This document shows, piece by piece, positions 16,366 through 25,124 of a stretch of DNA of 64,000 bases. This DNA comes from JANPIX01 sp031425195 (lineage in GTDB: Bacteria; Pseudomonadota; Alphaproteobacteria; Rhodobacterales; Rhodobacteraceae), in NCBI GenBank assembly GCA_031425195.1, contig JANPIX010000008.1, positions 1 through 64,000 of the forward strand, read 5' to 3'. The notes beneath the pieces were generated by a model. The model ran no database searches and had not been told where the DNA came from. It worked only from the letters and a program-made list of their open reading frames with translations. The stretch's first letter is position 1; the number at the start of each line of letters is the position of its first letter. Both the position numbers and the translations under genes were made by a program.

Positions 16366-18456
16366 ATGAGTGAACAGAGTGCCGCAGTGTTCGAAATGCC
16401 GCCCTTAGGCGTCGAACTGGGCCACAAGCGGGATCAGCTTTTGGCGGATCTTGATCTTGTCGCATCACTTTCTGGCGGCACGCTGACAAAACGCGCCGCC
16501 GCCATCCGTGCAAGGGTGCGCAATTCGTCGATCCGGGTTGGTGTCATCGGTCAGGTAAAAGCCGGGAAATCATCGACAATCAACGCGTTGACCCATCGCG
16601 CCGGATTGCTGCCCTCGGACGTGAACCCCTGGACAACTGTCGTCACACGGCTGCACTTTGGCCATTCAACGGGCAAGACGTCCGGCGCCGTCTTCCGCTT
16701 TTTCAACGATGCCGAATGGGACAGGCTGGCCAATCGCGGCGGGCGTCTTGGCGAATTGACCGAAGGTTTGCTCGAGGATTACAAGCGCGAGAAATTATCC
16801 GAACAGGTCACGGCCATGCGGGCCCGGGCCGAAGAACGGCTGGGTGCGAAATTCGCAACCCTTCTGGGCAAGGCGCACAGGTTCGATGCCGTGACCACCG
16901 ATCTTCTGGCGCATTATGTGGCGGCCGGCGATGATCCCGATCAGGACGAACCGAACCCGACAGTCGGCCGTTATGCCGACATCACGCATTCGGCTGAAAT
17001 CTTCTTTCCGCAGGAACCCTTCGGCTATCCCCTGACGCTGATCGACACGCCGGGCGTGAATGACCCCCTTCTGATCCGCGAAGAAATTACCCAGCAAAGT
17101 ATCGAAAATTCCGACCATTTCATCGTAGTTCTGTCGGCGCATCAGACGCTCAGCAGGTCGGACATGCGCCTGATCCGCTTGCTCAAGGCGTTGAACAGGG
17201 ATCGGTTCGTGGTTTTCGTCAACCGTCTTGATGAAATTCGCGATCCCGCAGGCGAATATGACAAACTGCATGACAAACTTGTCGATCATCTCAAACGCGA
17301 ACTGGACGGCAAGGATGTAAGCGTGGTGCTGGGAAGCGCCGCCTGGGCCAACTTTGCCCTCACCGGCAATGAAGAACTGCTTGACCGTGCCAGCCTTGCC
17401 CGTTTTGTCGAGGCGCGCGGTATGGCAGAGCCTGCCAGACTGCTGGATGCCGAAGGGCGTCTGGGCGACCCGGCCCGCGCACAGGCCTATGTTGCGTCCG
17501 GGATGCAACGCCTGATGGAGGTCGTGTCGGAAATGGTGATGCATGGCACCGCCGCCCGCACCCTGCACGAGGCTTCAGACGATCTTCTGTCCGTCGTGCG
17601 ACAGGCGGTCGAGCGTGCGCAAATTCGTCTTGCCCTGGCAGAAAGCAGCCCTGAAGACTTCAAGCCCATCGCCACGCATGACGAAGTTTCGCAGTACGTC
17701 ACCATGGTCGACAGCCGCGCTGCCGATTGTCGCAAGGCCTTGGTTGATGCGGCGACATCGGCCTTTGGCACCATGTTGGGGGAAATGGCGACGACCGTTG
17801 ACAAGTTCAACAAATCCCGTGCCGACGACATCCGCCAAACCTTGAAACGCGCGCGCAAAAGCGGCGAAGTCACCTGCGACGTCGATCCCCTGCGCCGCGA
17901 TCTAGAACAATTGATAACCCTTGGGTTTGAGCGGTTGAAGCTCAGGCTCGTCCGCGAATCCCGCATGTTCGAAGCGGCAGTTCGCAGCCAATTGCCCGAC
18001 ACTGTCGCCGACAGGATCAAATCCGTCCGGTTTGGCACCACCGCAATCAACCTCGCCCAACCCCAGATGGACGCCCTTTCGCGGACGATCTCGGTAGAAC
18101 TTTCGCTGTCATGGCTTAGCCGGATGTTCGGCGGCGCAGTTCAGAAAGTCGAAAAAGTACAAGATTCGATCTGGCAACAGTTCAAGGTCATCTGCACCGA
18201 AATCGTCGCGGTCAATCAGGCCTCGATGATCACGATCATCGACCGTTTGACGGAAGAATACCGCAGCGATACCGAATCCCAGTTGAAAGAGCTTGCAGCT
18301 TTGACACTGACAGGTGATTTCTATTCAGACGATGAGGTGCAGAACCGCAAGGCTCTGCGGGAAAAGGTGCAACGCGATCTGGTGACGGCGGAACGTTTGG
18401 TCGTGTCCCTGTCCGAAGCCCTGCCGCAGCCACCGGATGATGAAGAAGCTGCATGA
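16366..18456 (+). CDS. Dynamin-like GTPase C (class I, paralogue of A)
   Basis: The protein has 696 residues from the ATG at 16366, which is preferred over an in-frame ATG at 16330 because it matches the N-terminal length of A. Motifs: P-loop GQVKAGKS (62-69), LLPSDVNPWTTVVT (81-94), a shared GRYADIT block (201-207), G3 DTPGVND (227-233) and G4 NRLDE (286-290). The helical C-terminal part contains LSWLSRMFGG, aligned with the aromatic/basic patch of A. The ATGA overlap with D shows strict translational coupling of class I and class II genes. Likely a membrane-associated mechano-GTPase; function unknown. Confidence 0.85.
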   Translation: MSEQSAAVFEMPPLGVELGHKRDQLLADLDLVASLSGGTLTKRAAAIRARVRNSSIRVGVIGQVKAGKSSTINALTHRAGLLPSDVNPWTTVVTRLHFGHSTGKTSGAVFRFFNDAEWDRLANRGGRLGELTEGLLEDYKREKLSEQVTAMRARAEERLGAKFATLLGKAHRFDAVTTDLLAHYVAAGDDPDQDEPNPTVGRYADITHSAEIFFPQEPFGYPLTLIDTPGVNDPLLIREEITQQSIENSDHFIVVLSAHQTLSRSDMRLIRLLKALNRDRFVVFVNRLDEIRDPAGEYDKLHDKLVDHLKRELDGKDVSVVLGSAAWANFALTGNEELLDRASLARFVEARGMAEPARLLDAEGRLGDPARAQAYVASGMQRLMEVVSEMVMHGTAARTLHEASDDLLSVVRQAVERAQIRLALAESSPEDFKPIATHDEVSQYVTMVDSRAADCRKALVDAATSAFGTMLGEMATTVDKFNKSRADDIRQTLKRARKSGEVTCDVDPLRRDLEQLITLGFERLKLRLVRESRMFEAAVRSQLPDTVADRIKSVRFGTTAINLAQPQMDALSRTISVELSLSWLSRMFGGAVQKVEKVQDSIWQQFKVICTEIVAVNQASMITIIDRLTEEYRSDTESQLKELAALTLTGDFYSDDEVQNRKALREKVQRDLVTAERLVVSLSEALPQPPDDEEAA

Positions 18457-19982
18457 CAATACAATTTGATGCCGACACCGAAATAGCCGCTCTGGAAAGC
18501 TTTCTGCAGAAAAGCAGCCAAGGCGCATTGTCCAATTTTGACGGCATCGAAGATCTGCGCAGCACCGCCGAAGCCTTGTTAAAGCGGGTCACGTCACCCG
18601 TCCGTACCATGATTGCCGGCGAGTTCAGCGCCGGAAAATCCACGCTTACCAATCTGTTGGTGGGCGAACGCCTGATCCCGACATCCGTTCTGGCCAGCGC
18701 CCTGCCGCCCATCGTGTTCCGTCACGGGGCAAAGGTAACGGCGTCCGCCTGCTGGTGGGCAGGGAAAGACTCACAGCCTTTTGACGGGGCCGACTTTGAC
18801 AAGCTGATGACGGTCGACCCTGATTACATCGTGCTGACCGCACCAAACCCGATTCTCAAGCGCGTCTCGATTTTCGACACCCCCGGCACCAGCGACCCTG
18901 ACCGCGAAAGCGAAGTTCTGATCGAACTTTCCAGCCGGGCCGAAATGATCATCTGGTGCACAAACGCGGTTCAGGCTTGGCGGGAAAGCGAACGCCACAT
19001 GTGGACCCAGCTTTCCCCCGCCGTCACCAAGAACAGTCTGATGGCCGTCACTCATGTGGATCTTCCGTCGGTCCGGCAAGGCTATGGCAGGATCATGGCG
19101 CGGCTGGTCAAGGAAGCGGGGTCGTTGTTTCAGGCCATTCTGCCAATAGATTCGCTGACAGCGATCGAGGCTGCGCCTCGCGGCGTGGTCAAAGATCCTG
19201 AAAGCTGGACAAACAGCGGCGGCGCTGGCCTTGTCAAAGGGGTCATGGACCTTGCAGCCTCGCTTCGGTCTGCGGATATCATGGCCGCCCAGCAGTTGAT
19301 AGTTTCGCGGATCGAGCCGGCCTTGGCACAGACCAGACCGTCCGAGAAAGCCGCGCCTGCAAAGCCTCCTGTTATTGAAGAAGTGGTTGCGAAAGAACCG
19401 GTGCCCAAGCCTGCACCGACCGAGGCAAAGCCAAAACTTTCAGCCGCCGCCGCAATGGACAAGCCCGCGCCGCGCCCTGCCGGGGGCAAGATGAACCCGC
19501 TGGCCGGCTTGGCAAAACTGAAGGAAAAGGCACAGCGCCCCGACGAAACGGATGACATTGCAGACACCGTGGACACGCAAGACGATGCCCCACACCCTGC
19601 CCCCGTTGTCACTGATCCCGCCGAAAAGCGCCCCGCCACAAAACCCGCCCAACGGCCCGCCAGAACCGAACCGCACCCCATTCTGGTGGATTGGCAAGGC
19701 AAGGTGCAGGCCCTTGTCGCGCTGCTGGACGGCCATCCGGAACCAGAGGCAAGCGGCTTCATGCAAGCGGCAAGCGACACGATCATGGAACTGCTGGATG
19801 CCGTGTCGGCAAAAGACATGCTCCAACCTGACACGACATGGCTGCTTGGCCAGTTTCAGGAAGCGTTGGATACCGTCATTCTGATGCAGGTCGAAAGCGG
19901 CGACGACGTTCTGGAAGATGCGGCAATGCTGCTTCTTCAACTGTCACGCGATCTGGCCGTCGTTGCGCACAGCGCGCCGTAA
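18453..19982 (+). CDS. Dynamin-like GTPase D (class II, paralogue of B)
   Basis: The protein has 509 residues. A short N-terminal helix leads into P-loop GEFSAGKS (56-63), an LPPIVFRHG segment shared with B (LPPVWLRHG), G3 DTPGTSD (142-148), the class II signature QAWRESER (174-181) and THVD (200-203) in the G4 place. After about residue 290 comes a Pro/Ala/Lys-rich linker of ~120 residues. It ends in a compact helical C-terminal domain (about 410-509) unlike that of B. It overlaps C by 4 bp. The class II proteins lack the stalk of classical dynamins, so they may need the class I partner to polymerise. Confidence 0.82.
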   Translation: MTIQFDADTEIAALESFLQKSSQGALSNFDGIEDLRSTAEALLKRVTSPVRTMIAGEFSAGKSTLTNLLVGERLIPTSVLASALPPIVFRHGAKVTASACWWAGKDSQPFDGADFDKLMTVDPDYIVLTAPNPILKRVSIFDTPGTSDPDRESEVLIELSSRAEMIIWCTNAVQAWRESERHMWTQLSPAVTKNSLMAVTHVDLPSVRQGYGRIMARLVKEAGSLFQAILPIDSLTAIEAAPRGVVKDPESWTNSGGAGLVKGVMDLAASLRSADIMAAQQLIVSRIEPALAQTRPSEKAAPAKPPVIEEVVAKEPVPKPAPTEAKPKLSAAAAMDKPAPRPAGGKMNPLAGLAKLKEKAQRPDETDDIADTVDTQDDAPHPAPVVTDPAEKRPATKPAQRPARTEPHPILVDWQGKVQALVALLDGHPEPEASGFMQAASDTIMELLDAVSAKDMLQPDTTWLLGQFQEALDTVILMQVESGDDVLEDAAMLLLQLSRDLAVVAHSAP

Positions 19983-20346
19983 CGCTGTCGTTCCGAAAGC
20001 TGCACAACCTTTGCGGGCATTGCATGCAAGGCCGTCCCTTCGCGCGGGTTTCCGGATCAAAGGCCACCTTTCTACATATTGACGTAGCGGCATCTTCGAC
20101 CGCATTCCGCACCAGATTAAGGCAGCGGTGAGTCATCGGTCACCGCCCGCGCCCAAATGCCTGAACTTTGTTGTCTTATCATGGGTTTGGGTTTCGGCCC
20201 CAGAACGGCACAGCCTTAGTTTTGCTCAATTCACGTCAAACTCTCGCGCGGGTTTGCGCAATAGATGTTGGACAAGCGGTGCAGTCTTTCCCTGCACCGG
20301 CGTAAACGCCTGTCGATATCCGCAGTGGAACGACAGGATCAAAAGG
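19983..20346 (+). promoter_or_regulatory. Gap before gene X
   Basis: 364 bp without a convincing gene; the open frames here start with rare codons and look unlike the neighbours. A GCATTGCATGC element lies near 20018. It likely holds the end of the C-D transcript and the promoter of X-E-S. Confidence 0.3.
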
Positions 20347-20754
20347 ATGGAAGTGTTGACGGCGCAAACCAGCATCATCGAAACGTTCGAAGATCTGATC
20401 TCGGCTCCGGGAACGCCCTTGTCCGATGCAATGGGGCATTTGTCGGAACTGGCAGGTGGGCGTGGCACCTGCGTCTGCTTTGAACATCCTGATCACGGCA
20501 TCACGGTCATTGCCGATGCCCACTGGAACCACAGTGGCCTGTCCACGATGCGCCATCGTCGCCAGCACGCCGTCTTCAGCCTCAAGGGCCATGCCGGGTT
20601 TGACACCATCTCTGTTCTGGTGGGCGATACCAAAGGACAAGACCGCCCTGCGATGCAGGCAGATTGCGCCATCGCCGCCGCCGCGATTGGCCTCGTGACG
20701 GCGGTATCAGCGACCAACCTTTGGCGCACACCCAACGCGATCCTTGCAGCATGA
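20347..20754 (+). CDS. Unrecognised 135-residue protein X of the dynamin block
   Basis: The ATG at 20347 has an AGGATC site about 8 bp upstream; the open frame extends further up but shows no coding character there. The protein begins with a helix (TSIIETFEDLI), then alternating strands and helices with GGRGTCVCFEHPDHGITVIAD and FDTISVLVG, and ends in an Ala-rich helix. A small GAF- or roadblock-like alpha/beta fold is conceivable, but I cannot assign a family. It lies 22 bp before the chosen start of E (or overlaps it by 11 bp if E uses an upstream TTG), so it is co-transcribed with E. Confidence 0.6.
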   Translation: MEVLTAQTSIIETFEDLISAPGTPLSDAMGHLSELAGGRGTCVCFEHPDHGITVIADAHWNHSGLSTMRHRRQHAVFSLKGHAGFDTISVLVGDTKGQDRPAMQADCAIAAAAIGLVTAVSATNLWRTPNAILAA

Positions 20755-20776
20755 TTTTTGCTTTCAGAACGGAACG

Positions 20777-22453
20777 ATGATGCCCGTCGGTGCAGATCAC
20801 AAGAAACATCGCGACGATCAGCTTTACCTCAGCGCCCCGCGCCTAACGGCCCTGCGCGAAGAGCTGTCCACACTGCAGACCGCCTTGCGCAGCATCCAGC
20901 CCCGCGTCGATCCCGCAGCGCTGCGCCTCGTTCGTCAGTTTCACGCCCAGTTGTCAGCCTCGACCGCAATCCTGAACGTGTCGGGCACACCCGGTGCAGG
21001 CGTGTCGACACTGACGGCAATGCTGGCCGGGCATCAAGGTGGCGCCCCGCAGCGCGAACTGCCCGCCGTGACGAAAGCGCAAGCCCGGCACAGCAGTCAT
21101 ACCGTTCTTCCCGTCAGACTGGTGGAACCCGCAAAACACAGCGGCGGCATCGACCGAAACCGCAGCCTGTCAACCCGGCTTTCTGAAAACAACGTGGCCC
21201 TGATCGTTCTGCGCGCCGACCTGCTGCTGGATGCCGTCGATTTTTCCTTGGTCCGGCTGCTGCGCGAACCGTCGCGCCATCCGATGATCCTGTTCCTGAA
21301 CCGGATCGATCTGTTGAAATCTCCGGCCTGCGACATCGTGAAAATTCGCGCCCGTCTGGATGACATTCTGGCACGGCATCACACAGGCGCACCTCCATCG
21401 GTCATCTTCGGCAGCCTCGCATGGGCCGAAGCCGCCCAGTCCGGCCGCCTTGCCAGCCTTCCCGACGACAGCAAGGAATCCCTTCTTGCCCTGGCCGAAG
21501 TCGCCGACGTCGATGGCGATGATCACGCCCCGAGTTTCGTGTGGAAATTGTCCGGCCTGCCCGATCTGATGGATGCCATCGGCTTGGCACTGGAAGAAAG
21601 CCCCCTGCGTCGCATGCTCGGCAAGATCCGTCGCCACCTGCAAGTCGCCCTCGCCGATCTTGATGTCGGAAAGCAGGGCATGGCATCCGGCCTTGATCCG
21701 TCGCTTGCCGTACAGTTGTCCGTCGCCGAAGCCACCCATCGCGCCGAAGCCTTGGCCCAGCGCCTTACGGTGGAAATGGACCGTCAGATCGACCATATCG
21801 TCGCACAGGTGCGCACAAGAATAGAACGTGTCGGCAGCGAATATGCCAAGGCAGAGATCTCAGAAATGCAGCTTCTGCTCGACGGAAAGGACGTACCGTT
21901 GCAGTGGGATGTCGATCCGTTCCGGGTTCGCCTGCAACTCCGGTCGGCCTGCCTTGGGTTCGCGCAATCCTGTCGCGCGCTGACAGACCGCATGTTGCGC
22001 CGTTCAGCCCGCGAATTTGCAAGCCTGTCGCGTGATTTGCTGGGTTCTGAAACCGGCTTGGCCGCGCCGGAAACCGCACTCGGCACCTTCCTGTCGGTGC
22101 GCGCACCTGAACTTCACCATCCCACACCCGGCATGTCCGATGGCCCGTGGACGTGGCGCCCCCGTTCCGGTCAGACGCGCCCGACCCGGCTGCGTGAATT
22201 CAAATCGCACCTGAACGTCAAGATCGCCTCGCTTTTGCAAGAGGCCGAAGATCGCCAGATCACCGCACCCACAAAGGCCATGCGTGATCGCCTGAAAGAC
22301 TGCCTGCGTCAGCAGTCCGAAGCGCTGATTTCCCTTGCCGCAACGGGTGCAGGCTCCCGGATTGAGGCAACGCATTTCCAGCCTGGAAGTGTGCCACAAC
22401 ACAGGAATGCCGCAGACCCGACGGGTTCAGTCACATCTCTGCCCAAGTCGTGA
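20777..22453 (+). CDS. Degenerate dynamin-like protein E (predicted pseudo-GTPase)
   Basis: The protein has 558 residues from ATG 20777, with a neighbouring ATG at 20780 equally possible. It is clearly related to A and C: LVRLLREPSRHPMILFLNRID, then VIFGSLAWAEAAQSG, then FVWKLSGLPDLM match A block by block. However, the P-loop reads GTPGAGVS (70-77), with Val where the catalytic Lys should be. About 120 residues between the P-loop and the LIVLRAD strand are missing, which removes switch I and the DTPG motif. NRID (175-178) is kept, as are the stalk helices and a WTW patch. It has no frameshift and normal codon use, so it is a retained inactive homologue, perhaps structural, rather than a decaying gene. 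Confidence 0.75.
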   Translation: MMPVGADHKKHRDDQLYLSAPRLTALREELSTLQTALRSIQPRVDPAALRLVRQFHAQLSASTAILNVSGTPGAGVSTLTAMLAGHQGGAPQRELPAVTKAQARHSSHTVLPVRLVEPAKHSGGIDRNRSLSTRLSENNVALIVLRADLLLDAVDFSLVRLLREPSRHPMILFLNRIDLLKSPACDIVKIRARLDDILARHHTGAPPSVIFGSLAWAEAAQSGRLASLPDDSKESLLALAEVADVDGDDHAPSFVWKLSGLPDLMDAIGLALEESPLRRMLGKIRRHLQVALADLDVGKQGMASGLDPSLAVQLSVAEATHRAEALAQRLTVEMDRQIDHIVAQVRTRIERVGSEYAKAEISEMQLLLDGKDVPLQWDVDPFRVRLQLRSACLGFAQSCRALTDRMLRRSAREFASLSRDLLGSETGLAAPETALGTFLSVRAPELHHPTPGMSDGPWTWRPRSGQTRPTRLREFKSHLNVKIASLLQEAEDRQITAPTKAMRDRLKDCLRQQSEALISLAATGAGSRIEATHFQPGSVPQHRNAADPTGSVTSLPKS

Positions 22454-22513
22454 TCTAGGTCTGAAAACGGGTTGGGCGATCGCTTGGGCCAGTGCAGTTA
22501 AGGGGTGCAGAAG

Positions 22514-22783
22514 ATGGAACGTGAAAACTCTCTGAACCCCGATTCCGAACACCTGACGATGAGCCAGGATCGCCCGCAACGCGCCGCCCGCGATCTTTCC
22601 CGACGCACCCCCCGGCCCAGCGCCGACGCCGCAGCCCAGCAGATGGACCATCTGGTTCAGCAACTGACCACCCTGATCGCCGAACGTGAAGGCCGGATGG
22701 ACAGGGCCGCTTTGCTTGATCCGATCGCGGACCCCGGCGCGGCGGCCAAACCCGGCCTCCTGTCGCGCCTGTTCAAATCCTGA
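22514..22783 (+). CDS. Small charged protein S ending the dynamin block
   Basis: An 89-residue protein. The ATG at 22514 is 8 bp after an AGGGG site that coincides with a competing GTG at 22505, so ATG is preferred. The first half is Arg/Pro-rich and probably disordered. Residues 45-65 form a helix (AAQQMDHLVQQLTTLIAERE). The end is a short amphipathic motif, LLSRLFKS, that could touch a membrane or a partner. It follows E by 60 bp. No family recognised; codon use is normal, so it is likely real. Confidence 0.55.
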   Translation: MERENSLNPDSEHLTMSQDRPQRAARDLSRRTPRPSADAAAQQMDHLVQQLTTLIAEREGRMDRAALLDPIADPGAAAKPGLLSRLFKS

Positions 22784-22797
22784 CGGGTTCGTGCGGC

Positions 22798-23751
22798 CTA
22801 CTGCGGGGCCACGCCGCGCAGTCGTTCTGACCGGCGGCGCAACAATTCGACTGTTGCAAGCAGCAGGATGGAAATGATCACCAGTATCGTCGCAACCGAC
22901 AGGATGGCCGGGCTGATCTGTTCGCGGATGCCGTTCCACATCTGACGCGGCAGCGTCTGCTGGTCAGGTGCGCCCAAAAAGATCACCATGACCACTTCGT
23001 CCCACGACGTCACAAAGGCGAACAACGCGCCAGAAACGACGCCGGGCAGGATCAACGGCATGATCACCTTGAAGAATGTCGTCGACGGTGACGCACCAAG
23101 CGACGCCGAGGCGCGGATCAGCGATTGGTCAAACCCGATCAACGTGGCCGTGACAGTAATGATCACAAATGGAATACCCAACGTGGCATGTGCCAGAACC
23201 ACCCCAAGATACTTGCCCGTCAACCGGAAACAGGCAGGCTCCACCCCTGCCCAGGCAATCACCCCGCAGGGATTGGAGTAGAAAAAGAACAGCCCCGTCG
23301 CGGTGATGATGACCGGCACGATCATGGGCGAAATCAGGATGGCCATGATCGTCTTGCGATAGGGCATTTCTGCCCGGCTCAGGCCCAAGGCGGCCAAAGT
23401 GCCCAGAACAGTGGCAAGGATGGTGGAGAAAAAGCCGATGATGATCGAATTCTTCGCCGCCCGCACCCAGGTCGCGTTGTTCCACACATCCGCCCACCAA
23501 CTGCTGTCGCGCGCCGCGTCCGGTGCCGTCATCCCGAACGTCAAAAGCAGATCATACCAGCGCATCGAATAGCCTGTCGGATCAAACGACAACATCTTGG
23601 CAGTAAAGGTGAAATAAGGCTCGGCGTTGAACGACAGGGGAATGACGATCAGGATCGGCGCAATCAGGAACAAGAAGATCAGCCCGCAAATCACCAGATA
23701 GCTGCGCCGCCAAAGGCGTTCCAATGGGGTGGCGTAACTGGGTAGCGGCAT
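22798..23751 (-). CDS. potC: ABC transporter permease, spermidine/putrescine type (PotC-like)
   Basis: A 317-residue inner-membrane protein with six hydrophobic segments. The family's EAA loop is visible (LIRASASLGASPSTTFFKVIMPLILPG), which docks the ATPase. It is the last gene of the minus-strand order potA-potD-potB-potC. Permease pairs of this family import polyamines or related organic cations; exact substrate is not readable. The 3' end converges with the dynamin block, 15 bp from the end of S, without an obvious terminator. Confidence 0.88.
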   Translation of the reverse strand: MPLPSYATPLERLWRRSYLVICGLIFLFLIAPILIVIPLSFNAEPYFTFTAKMLSFDPTGYSMRWYDLLLTFGMTAPDAARDSSWWADVWNNATWVRAAKNSIIIGFFSTILATVLGTLAALGLSRAEMPYRKTIMAILISPMIVPVIITATGLFFFYSNPCGVIAWAGVEPACFRLTGKYLGVVLAHATLGIPFVIITVTATLIGFDQSLIRASASLGASPSTTFFKVIMPLILPGVVSGALFAFVTSWDEVVMVIFLGAPDQQTLPRQMWNGIREQISPAILSVATILVIISILLLATVELLRRRSERLRGVAPQ

Positions 23752-23795
23752 CTGTCAACTCCCTGCGCGGTGCGCGGATGGTAAGGAACGCGGGT

Positions 23796-25070
23796 TCAGC
23801 CAAGCTTCAGGTTGTCGATCCCCACGATCCGGTCGTAAAGCCAGTAAAGCACCAGAACCAGAACCAGCAGAATGGCCGACAGTGCGGCCCCCAGTGACCA
23901 GTTCAGACTGTCCTGCATGTGAAACGCGATCAGGTTGGAAATCAGTTGCCCGCTTGCGCCCCCGACCAGCGCCGGGGTGATGTAGTATCCGACGGCCAGA
24001 ATGAACACCAAAAGCGCCCCGGCCCCAATACCCGGCAGCGTCTGGGGAAGATAAACGCGGCGAAACGCCGTCCAGCTTGTCGCGCCAAGGCTTCGCGCTG
24101 CCCGGACGTAAGACGGTGGAATGGGCCGCATGACCGAATACAGCGGCAGGATCATGAACGGCAAAAGCACATGCGTCATCGCCACAACCGTGCCGATCTG
24201 GTTGTTGATCATGGGAAGCCGCCCGTCGTCCGTCAGCAGGCCAAGCGCGACAAGCGAATTGTTCACCACCCCCTGCCCCTGCAGCAGCACCATCCAGCTT
24301 GTCGTGCGCACCAAAAGCGATGTCCAGAATGGCAAAAGCACAAGGATCATCAAAACGTTGGACCAGCGCATTGGCAAGGTTGCCAGAAGATGCGCCACAG
24401 GAAACCCAAGAATCAGACAGATCAGCGTAATCAACCCAGACAGAACGAACGTGCGAATGAACAGCTTGACGTAAACCTGCCGCTCTTCCGGTGCCCTTGT
24501 GATCGCGCCGTCCTTGTCCCGCGCCAGATCCACGGCGGCGAGCATGAAACTTGCGGTGTACGCACTAGATGCTTCACGCATCACCGACCAAAGCTGGGGG
24601 TCTGCCCAACGCTCGTCTTCTGCAATTAGGGCGTCTTTGAACGGCGGCTCCATCCCCTTGACCGCACGGCCCGTGGATTTCACAAGTGACAGGACACCGG
24701 GGTAATCATAGTTCAACCGCGTGCCGATCTTGCCGATCGTCCGTTCCTGCGCCGCCACACGGAAATCCGCGACAAGCGCGGCATAGGCAGCCTCATCAGG
24801 TTCGGCGGCGGGGTTCGCATCGAACCATGCCTTCAGTTCAGGAACATGGGTTGAAAATTCGTCATTATAAACCGCTTCGTGCAGCATCTGCCCGATGGGA
24901 AGCACAAATGTGACGACAATAAAAAGCAACAACGGCGCGACGAGCAGAAAGGCCCGCCTGCGGTTGCGGGATTGCGCATGGGCCAGCGCAAGTTTCAGTG
25001 GTCGCCCATCGGTCGTGGTCAGACGCCCATCGCCGGTGGTCATACCTTGTGCGGTCACGTCAGCCATCAA
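23796..25070 (-). CDS. potB: ABC transporter permease, PotB-like
   Basis: A 424-residue permease, longer than typical PotB because of a ~110-residue periplasmic insertion between TM1 (near residue 45) and TM2 (near 210). The EAA loop (YVRAARSLGATSWTAFRRVYLPQTLPG) is conserved. It lies 44 bp upstream of potC and 54 bp downstream of the binding-protein gene. Large inserted loops of this kind are common in alphaproteobacterial PotB relatives. It should form the translocation channel together with PotC. Confidence 0.88.
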   Translation of the reverse strand: MMADVTAQGMTTGDGRLTTTDGRPLKLALAHAQSRNRRRAFLLVAPLLLFIVVTFVLPIGQMLHEAVYNDEFSTHVPELKAWFDANPAAEPDEAAYAALVADFRVAAQERTIGKIGTRLNYDYPGVLSLVKSTGRAVKGMEPPFKDALIAEDERWADPQLWSVMREASSAYTASFMLAAVDLARDKDGAITRAPEERQVYVKLFIRTFVLSGLITLICLILGFPVAHLLATLPMRWSNVLMILVLLPFWTSLLVRTTSWMVLLQGQGVVNNSLVALGLLTDDGRLPMINNQIGTVVAMTHVLLPFMILPLYSVMRPIPPSYVRAARSLGATSWTAFRRVYLPQTLPGIGAGALLVFILAVGYYITPALVGGASGQLISNLIAFHMQDSLNWSLGAALSAILLVLVLVLYWLYDRIVGIDNLKLG

Positions 25071-25124
25071 AGCCCCCTTGGCCTGTTGACGGGCGCGAAG
25101 GATTATCCTCCGCGCCCACCAGCA

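Noticed and set aside
20128..20346. Upstream extension of protein X
   Set aside because: The extra 73 codons are rich in Cys, Trp and Ser, lack GC-rich third positions, and a ribosome site favours the ATG at 20347.
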